DNA from: Polaribacter pacificus
GTDB lineage: Bacteria > Bacteroidota > Bacteroidia > Flavobacteriales > Flavobacteriaceae
DNA: 64,000 nucleotides
Direction of reading: 5' to 3'
Assembly: GCF_038024035.1 (NCBI RefSeq)
Contig: NZ_CP150664.1
Coordinates: 1,240,001-1,304,000 of the forward strand
Part shown: piece after piece, positions 1 to 9,900 of the stretch
How the letters are laid out: every line of letters begins with the position of its first letter
Numbering within the stretch: the first letter of the stretch is position 1
Translations under genes and position numbers: made by a program
The notes under the pieces: generated by a model
Database searches by the model: none
Told to the model about the DNA's origin: nothing
Seen by the model: the letters and a program-made list of their open reading frames with translations, nothing else

Positions 1-2
1 AA

Positions 3-170
3 ACAGAAGCTTTGGAACAGTTGGTTCCCGATTCATGGATTTCATCCCAAAAAACAAATGTCGCGATATTTTTAGATTGGTTTTTAGCTGTACCGGCCTA
101 TCAACTTTGCTATTCAAACAATTTAAAAATGCTAAATACAATCACAAAAATTTTTAATGATGAACTATAA
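3..170 (+). CDS. C-terminal end of an unidentified protein (partial)
   Basis: An open frame enters from the left edge and ends at a TAA at 168-170, giving the last 55 residues of a protein whose start lies outside the window. The other two forward frames close earlier. The tail is mixed hydrophobic (it contains AIFLDWFLAVPAYQLCYSN) and shows no motif I can assign. It overlaps the start of the next gene by 11-14 bases, as translationally coupled genes do, so it probably belongs to the same operon as the nucleotidyltransferase-like protein. No function is proposed. Confidence 0.55.
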   Translation, partial: TEALEQLVPDSWISSQKTNVAIFLDWFLAVPAYQLCYSNNLKMLNTITKIFNDEL

Positions 171-1266
171 AGAAGCTTTGTACTTTATAGGAAAATGCTT
201 AACCATAAACTATGAAGCACACAATAGAAAAATAGTTGAGCATCAAATAATAAAAAACGATGTCAACTGGGAACTAGTAGTTAAGATAAGCACAGAGCAC
301 TATGTGTTTCCTGCTCTGTACTGCAATCTTAACAGAGCAAATCTACTTTCTCTTTTACCAAAAGACCTGGTAGATTTCATGAAAGAAATTACCGATCTAA
401 ACAGAGAACGAAACTTACAAATTATAGAACAAGCCAAAGAAATCAACAGCATATTATTAGCCAATACTACTAGGCCTATTTTCTTAAAAGGTACCGGAAA
501 CTTACTTGAAGGTCTTTATGAAGATATCGCAGAAAGAATGGTTGGTGATATAGATTTTATAATTGCAGAAAGTGAACTCGAAAATGCCGTAAACATATTA
601 AAAAAACATGGCTATAGAGAGCGGGTAAAATCAGAGTTTAAGCCTCTAATATTTCGGCATTATCCAAGATTGGTGCATAAAAAACAAATTGCTGCTGTAG
701 AGATCCACAAAGAAGTTGTCATCAAGAAATACACAAATGATTTTTCATACAAGACACTTAGAAAACAACTAATCAAGACCAAACAGGGCCAAGTTGTTTT
801 AAGCTACAAAAACCAACTATTGTTAAGTGCTTTTGCCTATCAAATTAACGATCGTGGACAGCAATTAAATATGATTGCCTTACGGAATGCTTATGATGTT
901 TTTTTGCTATCCAAAAAGACTAACAATACACAATATATTGACAAAAATTCAAAAATTTACAGGCCTCTATATGGCTTTATGCTCTTATGCAAAGAAGTTT
1001 TTAATCACCCTAGCAGTATTCAAATCCCAAATGATTTTTCTGCTAAAAAATCTCTAAATAAATTTCAGCAACTGCTAGCCAATCCAGAACAAATTCAAAA
1101 ACGAAAACAAAAAATAGATAGGATCTACATCTTTAAAACACGTATATTCATCTTACTAGAAGCGGTATATAAAAAAGAAACTCGTAATTGGCTGTTTGCT
1201 AAATTTGCTGATAAGGATTGGCAAAAAAGTAAGCTTAGCCAGTTAGGATTTAAACCAAAGTCTTAA
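157..1266 (+). CDS. Nucleotidyltransferase-family protein (NTP_transf_5-like)
   Basis: A cytoplasmic protein of 369 aa. Residues 109-135 read as a short hydrophobic strand, Lys-Gly (111-112), a helix and then Gly-Asp-Ile-Asp (130-133). This is the LKG...GDID layout of the uncharacterised nucleotidyltransferase family often found beside polysaccharide and peptide-modification genes. The two aspartates would be the metal ligands. The substrate is unknown. Two adjacent ATG codons (157 and 160) are possible starts, and both overlap the upstream gene's stop. The 3' end overlaps the convergent mpl gene by 17 bases. The family call rests on motif pattern only; an antitoxin-like or glycan-modification role would be a guess. 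Confidence 0.7.
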   Translation: MMNYKEALYFIGKCLTINYEAHNRKIVEHQIIKNDVNWELVVKISTEHYVFPALYCNLNRANLLSLLPKDLVDFMKEITDLNRERNLQIIEQAKEINSILLANTTRPIFLKGTGNLLEGLYEDIAERMVGDIDFIIAESELENAVNILKKHGYRERVKSEFKPLIFRHYPRLVHKKQIAAVEIHKEVVIKKYTNDFSYKTLRKQLIKTKQGQVVLSYKNQLLLSAFAYQINDRGQQLNMIALRNAYDVFLLSKKTNNTQYIDKNSKIYRPLYGFMLLCKEVFNHPSSIQIPNDFSAKKSLNKFQQLLANPEQIQKRKQKIDRIYIFKTRIFILLEAVYKKETRNWLFAKFADKDWQKSKLSQLGFKPKS

Positions 1267-2605
1267 CCTCTTCAAAATCTAAGCCGCCATAATCTCCAGA
1301 ACTCATTAACAACAAAGCTGAATCTTTTAAGTTTTGGTCAAATAAAAAGGCCTTAAACTCAGCTGGATTTGTATAGATGATTAGATCTTCTCGTTGAAAA
1401 GCTTTGGCAATTTGCTCTTTAGAAACCGAATCTAATTGTTTAATTTTTACAGCGTCAGGAGAGTAAAAAACCACTGCTACATCAGCTGCAGAAAGTGCCC
1501 CCACGTATTCTTCTAAAAAGGTTGCGTTTAAGCTAGAGTAGGTATGTAGTTCTAGACAAGCAATAAGTTTTCTGTTAGTATATTGATCTTTTACTGCCTG
1601 TGTGGTAGCAGACACCTTACTTGGACTGTGAGCAAAATCTTTAAAAACAACACTGCTTGGTGTTTCTATAATTTTTTCTAGACGCTTATTTGCACCTTTA
1701 AAACTAGCTATGGCTTCGTAAAAATCATCCTCATCTATGCCCATATGTTGGCAAATCCATTTAGCACCTGCTAAGTTTTGTAGATTGTGATTTCCAAAAA
1801 TCTCCAAAGGCAAATCTCCTTCTGGAGTTTCTAAATAGCTAATCCCATTTTCTACGCGATGAAGCGGCGTGCTGTATGCGTATTTTTTTATATGATTTTC
1901 TGATCCTTCTACAACTTCTTTTACAATAGGATCCTCAGAATTATAAACCATGATTCCACCATTGGTAAGTGAATCTGTAAAAATCTTAAATTGCGCTACA
2001 TAGTTTTCAAAAGTCGGAAACACATTAATATGATCCCAGGCAATACCACTTAGCAAAGCAATATTGGGTTTGTATAAATGGAATTTAGGACGTCTATCTA
2101 TTGGAGAGCTTAAGTACTCATCTCCTTCTAAAAGAATAAACTCATTAGTCTCTGTTAAATGTACCATGGTTTCAAAGCCTTCTAATTGAGCTCCTACCAT
2201 AAAGTCTACTTCTTTTTCATGATAATTTAAAACGTGTAGAATCATGGAAGTTATGGTGGTTTTACCATGTGACCCTCCAATAACTACTCTTGTTTTATCT
2301 TTGGATTGCTCATATAAAAACTCTGGATACGAATAGATTTTGACTCCTAGTTCTTGTGCTTTTAACAACTCTGCATTGTCTGGTTTTGCATGCATCCCCA
2401 AGACAACAGCGTCTAAATCTGTGGTGATCCTTTCTGGAAACCAACCCAAATCTTGAGGCAGCAAATTGTATTTTAAAAGTCTTGATTTTGACGGTTCATG
2501 AATGGCATCATCGCTTCCAGTAATTTGATACCCTTTTTTAAACAATGCGATTGCTAAGTTATGCATAGCACTCCCTCCAATAGCAATAAAATGTATTTTA
2601 GACAT
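1250..2605 (-). CDS. mpl: UDP-N-acetylmuramate:L-alanyl-gamma-D-glutamyl-meso-diaminopimelate ligase (Mpl)
   Basis: A Mur-ligase-family enzyme that reattaches recycled murein tripeptide to UDP-N-acetylmuramate in the cytoplasm, at the cost of ATP. It has the N-terminal Rossmann domain (IHFIAIGGSAMHNLAIAL), the ATP-binding loop GGSHGKTTITSM and the central and C-terminal Mur ligase domains. At about 451 aa it matches Mpl. The Mpl-type GGSAM start, in place of the GIGG(A/S)GM of MurC, favours Mpl over MurC. I start it at the ATG at 2605: the ten extra residues of the longer frame are not conserved-looking, and the Rossmann strand begins right after MSK. It is transcribed alone and overlaps the convergent gene at its 3' end by 17 bases. 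Confidence 0.88.
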   Translation of the reverse strand: MSKIHFIAIGGSAMHNLAIALFKKGYQITGSDDAIHEPSKSRLLKYNLLPQDLGWFPERITTDLDAVVLGMHAKPDNAELLKAQELGVKIYSYPEFLYEQSKDKTRVVIGGSHGKTTITSMILHVLNYHEKEVDFMVGAQLEGFETMVHLTETNEFILLEGDEYLSSPIDRRPKFHLYKPNIALLSGIAWDHINVFPTFENYVAQFKIFTDSLTNGGIMVYNSEDPIVKEVVEGSENHIKKYAYSTPLHRVENGISYLETPEGDLPLEIFGNHNLQNLAGAKWICQHMGIDEDDFYEAIASFKGANKRLEKIIETPSSVVFKDFAHSPSKVSATTQAVKDQYTNRKLIACLELHTYSSLNATFLEEYVGALSAADVAVVFYSPDAVKIKQLDSVSKEQIAKAFQREDLIIYTNPAEFKAFLFDQNLKDSALLLMSSGDYGGLDFEEVKTLV

Positions 2606-2704
2606 AGAACTTCCCATTTTTTTGTAAAAATACAAAACCTATAAATCTTTAGCCCTACAATGCCACTTAAGTTTAAAAAAAACAAGGCTCGCTTTAAAAT
2701 TTTG

Positions 2705-2712
2705 TACCTTTG
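2705..2712 (+). promoter_or_regulatory. Bacteroidota -7 promoter element
   Basis: TACCTTTG matches TAnnTTTG exactly and lies 34 bases before the ATG at 2747. No clear TTG is seen at the -33 position, so only the -7 element is claimed. Confidence 0.6.
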
Positions 2713-2746
2713 TAGTTCATTTAACTTTTAAAATTTAAATAAGAAT

Positions 2747-3214
2747 ATGAAAAAAACATTTTTGATTATCGGTTTATTATTTGCTGCTACTTTTACAACA
2801 AATGCACAAGAAATTGCTGAGAATGCTATTGGTTTACGATTGGGTGGCAATAATGGTTTTGGTGGTGAAATTTCTTATCAACGTAAAATGAGCGAAAACA
2901 ACAGATTAGAGATTGATTTGGGAATTCGCAACGGCAATAGTTCTGATTCTTTTAAAGCGACAGGAATCTACCAATGGGTTTGGACCTTAGAGGATAAATT
3001 TAACTGGTATGCTGGAGCAGGTGGAGGAATTGGTAGCATAAAAAATGCCGGAATTTCTGAAACTTTTATTTTTGCAACAGGTGATATCGGTATCGAATAC
3101 AATTTTGATGCTCCTATCCTAATTTCTTTAGATTACAGACCTGAATTTGGTTTTAGTGATGCCTATGATGGATTAAACTCTGACCTTGCCTTGAGCGTGC
3201 GTTACCAGTTTTAA
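2747..3214 (+). CDS. Small outer-membrane beta-barrel-like protein
   Basis: A 155 aa protein with a clear signal peptide (hydrophobic residues 4-17, cleavage near TNAQE). The mature part alternates polar and hydrophobic residues, is rich in Gly/Asn/Tyr, and ends in aromatic Phe (SVRYQF), as expected for an eight-stranded outer-membrane barrel. The C-terminal Phe is typical of a BAM signal. It has its own promoter (2705-2712) and a strong terminator right after the stop, so it is a single-gene unit. Substrate and function cannot be read from the sequence. Confidence 0.7.
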   Translation: MKKTFLIIGLLFAATFTTNAQEIAENAIGLRLGGNNGFGGEISYQRKMSENNRLEIDLGIRNGNSSDSFKATGIYQWVWTLEDKFNWYAGAGGGIGSIKNAGISETFIFATGDIGIEYNFDAPILISLDYRPEFGFSDAYDGLNSDLALSVRYQF

Positions 3215-3230
3215 TTCTTTTACAATATTA

Positions 3231-3259
3231 AAAAACCGCTACAATTTGTAGCGGTTTTT
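3231..3259. terminator. Bidirectional rho-independent terminator
   Basis: A perfect 13-bp stem (AAAAACCGCTACA against TGTAGCGGTTTTT) with a 3-base loop, A-rich on one side and T-rich on the other. It can end both the barrel gene and the convergent DUF4136 gene. Confidence 0.9.
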
Positions 3260-3283
3260 TTTGCTTTGTACTGAACAAAACAT

Positions 3284-3799
3284 TTAGTTATTTTTCTTTG
3301 GTGGAAACTTAGACAAAATCTTTGCAATGCTTTTTTCTAAATAGGCTATCCGCTGCTCTGGGGTATATTGTTCTTTAATGGTTCCTTTAGAAACACCTTG
3401 CCAAATTAACTGATCGGTTTTATGATCAATAAAATCTAAGGTAAATTTTTCCAATACTTTTTTAGACCCAAGTGGGATTCCGATACCAATATTTGCCCCT
3501 CGATTACCAAAACCAACAGAAACTTGCTCATTGTTAGCCACTCCTTCTCTATTACCACTAAAATTGATGTAAAAATCTGGAGTTTCTGCTTTTGTATACC
3601 CCAAGACTGTCAACTCTTTTTCTAAAATCGCAAGGGTTCTGTTTACGTCCAAATTATTAAAGCCAGCTCCTACATCTTCATAAAAAGAATAGGTTTTATA
3701 TGCCTTAAAATTAGTTTTTACATCATAATCATAGACAACTTTAGTGGTTGAACATGAAATCAATAAAAACAGCATAAGAAATTTACATTTTTTGATCAT
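3284..3799 (-). CDS. DUF4136 lipoprotein
   Basis: A 171 aa lipoprotein: the hydrophobic start is followed by the lipobox LLIS-C (Cys16). The mature part begins with the V-x-Y-D-Y-D pattern and the F..YKTYSF segment typical of DUF4136. The family occurs widely in Bacteroidota and Proteobacteria envelopes and has no established function. The Gly-rich middle (GNRGANIGIGIPLG) and the late 'KTDQLIWQGVSKG' stretch are also family features. It stands alone between two other envelope genes, with a shared terminator at its 3' end. Confidence 0.8.
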   Translation of the reverse strand: MIKKCKFLMLFLLISCSTTKVVYDYDVKTNFKAYKTYSFYEDVGAGFNNLDVNRTLAILEKELTVLGYTKAETPDFYINFSGNREGVANNEQVSVGFGNRGANIGIGIPLGSKKVLEKFTLDFIDHKTDQLIWQGVSKGTIKEQYTPEQRIAYLEKSIAKILSKFPPKKNN

Positions 3800-3910
3800 T
3801 TTCCATTTTAAATTACAACCTTAAAAAAAGAAGATTGATAGATTAAGTATAGTAAAAGTACAAAAGCTTTCACAATAATAATTATCTTTATTGTCGTTAT
3901 AAAAAAGATC

Positions 3911-6900
3911 ATGAAAAAAACCTCCCTACTCATTTTATTATTTACGATACTCTACTCCTCAAGCATACAAGCACAAAAGAGCTACGAAAAAGTTTGGGAT
4001 AGTATTGAAAAATTAGAAATCAAGAAGTTGCCAAAATCTGCATTAAAGCTTGTAGATTCATTGTACACAAAAGCTTCAAAAGAGCACAATTCAAGCCAAC
4101 AGATTAAAGCACTGTTCTATAAAAGTAAGTTTTCTTTGTTGCTTGATGAAGATGCGCAACTGGGCATCATTAATGCCTTTAAAGCACAGATAAAATCAAG
4201 TAGCTTTCCTACAAAAAACATACTAAAAAACATTATTGCCAATTTGTATTGGCAATATTTCTATCAGCACCGCTATGATTTTTATCAAAGAACTCAAACA
4301 GCTCAAAAAGTTGATCCTTCAGATTTTAGAACCTGGGATCTAAAAACACTTTTTAAAGAGGTTCATATAAATTTTCAACAATCATTAGCAGAAAAAGAAA
4401 AGCTACAAAAGCTAACTACTAATGAGTTTTCTGCAATTATACAACCTGTAGCAGCCACTAAAACATACCGCCCAAGCTTGTATGATTTTTTAGCGAATAA
4501 TGCCTTAGATTTTTACAAAACACCAGAAAACACCATCGCTAAACCCACTGCTATTTTTACCATTGACAAACCCATGTACTTTTCAGATGCAACTGCTTTT
4601 TCTACACTACCTCTTGAGACAAAAGACAGCTTGTCATTACAGTACCAAGCATTAAAAATTTATCAAGATTTAACCGTTTATCATTTAAAAAACAACAACA
4701 TAGCTGCCTTAGCATTTACCACTCTTGATCGATTAAAATTTGTCAATCAAAATGCTGTTTTTCAAGATAAAAAAACCCTCTTATTAAAAGCATTAGACGA
4801 AGGTTACAAACGATATAACAACCATACTATTGGCGGTTTATACGGATATGAAATTGTCCGTATTTACATGAGCAAAGGGACTGACTACCCAAATTCTAAA
4901 ATAAAAGAAGATGTCTTTAAGATTGCAGAAGCTTTACAAATTTGCAATACAATTATCAATAGGTTTCCTAAAAGTTTGGCCGCAGAAAATTGCAGAAGAT
5001 TAAAAGCAAGCATCACTTCTAAAACCCTAAGCATCAAGGCCGAAAAAAACGTTCCAATAGGCAAAAAACAACGTCTTTTTATCAATTACAAAAACATTGA
5101 AACCTTATACTTTACAAGTTATTTAATTAGCAAAAATGAACAAAATCTACTAAATAAAATATACAATTTAGAAGCCCGCGTTAACTTCATAAAAAACCTA
5201 ACACAAACAAACCAATGGACTTCTAAACTTAGAAACATCAAAGATTTTAGAGCGCATAGTACAGAAGTTATCACTCCTAAATTTAAGGGTGGTAATTACC
5301 TTATCGTTGTTTCAGAAAGCAACACACTTAATGCCAGTAAAATCTTTGGATCTACTTCTGTACAAGTAACTAATTTGGCTTTGGTTGAAAGCCATAAAGA
5401 CCGAGTTTATCGATATCAAGTAGTTAACAGAAACAATGGAAAACCAATAAAAAATGCTTCGATTACAATAAGCAATCCTAATAGAAATTCTGGGGCACTT
5501 ATAAATAAAACAATAAAAACTAACAAGAAAGGTTTTGCCACATTTAAGAGCCCATACACCTATCTAAATTGCGAAATTACAGTCGCTCATAAAAAAGACA
5601 ATGGCTATTTTGGCAACAACACTGTAATCCAACATAAAAAAAGTGAGCTAACAACTAATAAAGAGGTTGAAAACAGTGTTATTAAGCCCTTTCTCTTTAC
5701 TGACAGAAGCATCTACAGACCTGGACAAACTGTTTATTTTAAAACCATTTTTGTAAAAACTGACAAGAAAAATAGTACTCCTTTTACAAATCAGTATGTG
5801 CAAATTAAGCTGTTATCACAAAACCGTCAACTAGTAAAAAGTATCGATTTAAAACTCAATGAATACGGATCTGCCGCAGGTACATTTACAATTCCTGACA
5901 ATGGATTAACGGGGTATTATTCTTTTGAATTTGATAAAAGTGAAAAAGTTGAAAGCACTTTTTACAAAACTGCTGATTATATATTTGTTGGCAACTATAA
6001 TAACAAAATTTTAGTTGAAGAATACAAGCGACCTCGTTTTCAAACCGAATTTAAACCCATTACAAGCACTTTTAAGCTAAACGATTCTGTAACCGTTAGT
6101 GGTTTTGCAAAATCGTATTCAGGAACTTCTATTAGCCAGGCAAAAGTGACTTATAAAGTAATTCGAAGAGTTGAACTGCCTACTTGGTTTTATTGGAGGC
6201 ACTACTTTAGAAATACTGCTCCACAAGAAATAAGCTTTGGCGAAACAACCACAAATAGCAAAGGAGAATTTAACATCCGTTTTAATGCCCTACCCGATGC
6301 CAGTATTTCAAAAGAAAATCTTCCTATTTTTAAGTATGAAATCATAGCAGATGTCACAGATGTTAATGGAGAAACTCGGAGCAACAGTACTCTGATTAAG
6401 GTTGGATATCATTCTTTAGTAGCAACACTTTCTTTGCCCGTAAAAATTAACAAAAGAGCCACTAGGCAATCAATAAAAATAACAACCAAAAACCTAAACA
6501 ACCAGTTTGTAGCAGCAAAGGGAACTGTAAAAATATTTAAACTTCAGGCGCCAAAAGCCCCTCTAAGAGAACGAGCTTGGTCAGCACCAGAATATCAAGA
6601 TATTTCTGAGAAAGAATTTAGAAAACTCTTTCCGAATGTGCCTTATTTAGAAGAAGAAGCCAATGAATTGAATTGGAAAAAGGGGACCTTGGTTTATCAA
6701 TCAACCTTTGACACAGGCAGCACGGATGAAATTTATTTTGAGATTGGAAAACTCTGGAAAACAGGAAAGTACAGTGTTATTTTAGAAAGCAAAGACCCTT
6801 ATAATCAGACCGTAAAAGATGAGCAGCACTTTAGTCTTTTTGACCCAAAATCAAAAAAAGTTACTGACAATGAACTGTTTAGCATTTATACAGACAAATC

Positions 6901-9900
6901 TTTTTACAATCCTAATGAAAGTATAGAATTAAAATTAGCTTCTGCTTCTAAAGACCTCACTGTAACCCTAATGGTAGAAGCAAAAGGTATCCCTTCAAAA
7001 ATTTATACCATTCATTTAAACAACAACACAAAAACATTAAAAATACCAATAGAAAATAGAGAGCTAAGTTCACTTAATATCAATTATCATTTTGTCAATT
7101 ACAATGCGTTTACTAAAAATAAACTTCGCATACCGATTGTAAAACAACAAAGCTCATTAACTCTACAAACAACTAGCTTTAGAGACAAGCTAAAACCTGG
7201 ACAAACCGAAACCTGGAGTTTTAGCCTTAAAAACGATACAAATGATGGGGTTGCAGCAGAAATACTTGCCTCTATGTATGATGCCTCTTTAGATGACTTT
7301 AAAGAACATCAATGGCAATTTCAACCGATTGCACCAAAATATGATTACTCATACAATAGCACAAGAGCAAACAACAGCTTTGGATCTACAAGCTTTAGCA
7401 TTAAAAACATAAAACACTATTATAGCGGCTACAAACAATTAACTTTTGACAGCTATAATTGGTTTGGTTTTCACCTTGATGGAAATCAATGGAGGCAAAG
7501 AAGATACTTTCAGCGTATAACTCAAATACCAAAAACAGCTATAATTGTAGAAAGTGGGATTTTTAACGGGACTGTGACTGGGATTGTTGTTGATAAGAAT
7601 GGTGGGCCTCTACCTAATGCAAATATAAGCATCAAAGGAAGCATGGCTGGAACAGAAACTAATTTTGACGGCAATTTTTCACTCAGTGCTAAAAAAGGAG
7701 ATGTGCTGGTTTTTAGCTATATCGGTTACCTAAGCGCAGAAGTTGTGGTCGGAAATGCCTCTCAGATAGAAGTTCGATTAATTGAGGACGCAAATGTTTT
7801 GGATGAGGTTGTTGTTACTGGATTGGGAATCTCTAGAGAAGATGTAAGTTTAGGATATGCAATGCAAGGAAAAGTTGCCGGTATAGCAATAGAGACAGAA
7901 AAAGCAAGAAAGGACTTGGCTACTGTTAAGGCTCGTAAAAACTTAAATGAAACAGCTTTTTTTTACCCTCAGTTAACTACAGATAAAGACGGTAACGTTC
8001 GTTTTAATTTTACAGTTCCAGAAGCACTAACCCAATGGAAGTTACAATTGCTAGCACATACCCAAAATTTACAAACTACCAGTAAAACATTAACTGCGGT
8101 TACGCAGAAAGAATTAATGGTTGTACCCAATGCACCACGTTTTTTACGTCAAGGAGATGAAATTACGTTTAGTGCCAAGATAAGCAACCTCACTTCTGAG
8201 CAGCTCAGTGGTTCTGTACAATTAGATTTAACAGATGTAATTACAGGAAAAGAAATTAATGCCGATCTAAAAAACACAAACAGTGTAAAACCGTTTAAGG
8301 TAGATAAAAATGGAAACATTGCTGTTTCATGGGATTTAAGCATCCCAAATACTGTACAAGCAATCCAATATAAAATAATTGCAAAGGCAGGAGACTTTTC
8401 TGATGGAGAGCAAAACATACTTCCTGTTTTATCCAACAAAATGTTAGTGACAGAAACCCTACCTCTTTGGGTGAGATCTAATGAGACAAAAACATTTAGG
8501 TTAGACAAACTAAAAGACAACAACTCTTTAACTTTAAAGAATCATAAATTAACACTAGAAATGACTTCAAACCCCGCATGGTATGCTGTCCAGGCCATGC
8601 CTTATTTAATGGAGTACTTTAATGAAAGTTCAGAGCAAACTTTTTCTAAATACTATGCAAATAGCTTGGCTAGTCATATCGTTAATTCAAACCCAAGAAT
8701 TAAAAATGTTTTTAAGAGCTGGCAATCATCAGAAGCTTTGATTTCTAATTTAGAAAAAAATCAAGAATTAAAATCTATAGTAATACAGGAAACACCATGG
8801 CTGCGTGATGCACAATCAGAAACTGAACAGAAAAAAAGAATTGCCTTATTATTTGATTTAAACTTGATGCAGAATAGCCAAAACAGAGCCATAAACTACC
8901 TTAAAACTTTACAGCTAAACAATGGTGGGTTTCCTTGGTTTAAGGGCTTTAAAGCTGCGAGTATTTTTATCACTCAGCATATAGCTAGTGGCTTTGGTCA
9001 TCTAAAAAAAATAGGAGTGTCTAGCCTTGACGAAACAGCACAACAGCTCATAGAAAATGCAGTAGAATTTTCTGATGGTTTTATCTTACAAAGCTATTCA
9101 AAGCTCTTAGACAGCGCTGAAAAACTTGAGCAAAAAGCAAGTTCAAAAGCTTCTGGAACCAAAGCAGCAAAAAAATTCTTAGCTCAGAATCACTTAAATT
9201 ATACGCAAATACAATATCTCTACATGCGTAGTTTTTACAAAGAACTACCCCTAGATGCGAAAACAGAACAAGCAGTGGCTTATTATAAAAATCAAGCTAA
9301 AAAATACTGGGGTGAATTTGGTCTTTATGGCCAAGGTCAAATTGCCTTAGCACTTTTTAGAACTGATGATAAGGTGACTGCAAAAAACATCATTGCCTCT
9401 TTAAAAGAGAACAGCATAAACTCTGATGAACTGGGCATGTATTGGAAAAAAAATATTCCGGGCTATTATTTTTATGAAGCTCCAATAGAGACACAAGCCT
9501 TACTAATTGAAGCCTTTTCTGAGATTGAAAACGATATAGAAACCATCGACCTTTTAAAAACTTGGCTGTTAAAACACAAGCAAACAAATCAATGGAAGAC
9601 TACCAAAGCAACTACCGAAGCCATTTATGCCTTACTCCTAACAGGTAGAGATTGGATTTCTATTACTGATATGGTTGCTGTAAAAATTGGTGATAAAAAA
9701 ATAGCCCCAACTCAACAAGAAAATTCACAGGTTGAAGCCGGAACAGGATACTATAAAACCAATTGGTACGGCAAAGACATACGTCCTAAAATGGCTGAGG
9801 TCTCTGTGACTAAAAAAGGAAACGGAATTGCTTGGGGAGCACTGTATTGGGAATATTTTGAAGATCTTGACAAGATCACTCCAGCCGAGACACCTCTTAA

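Noticed and set aside
8149..8523. A 124-codon frame opposite the macroglobulin gene
   Set aside because: No promoter or ribosome-binding site; lies wholly within a conserved gene.
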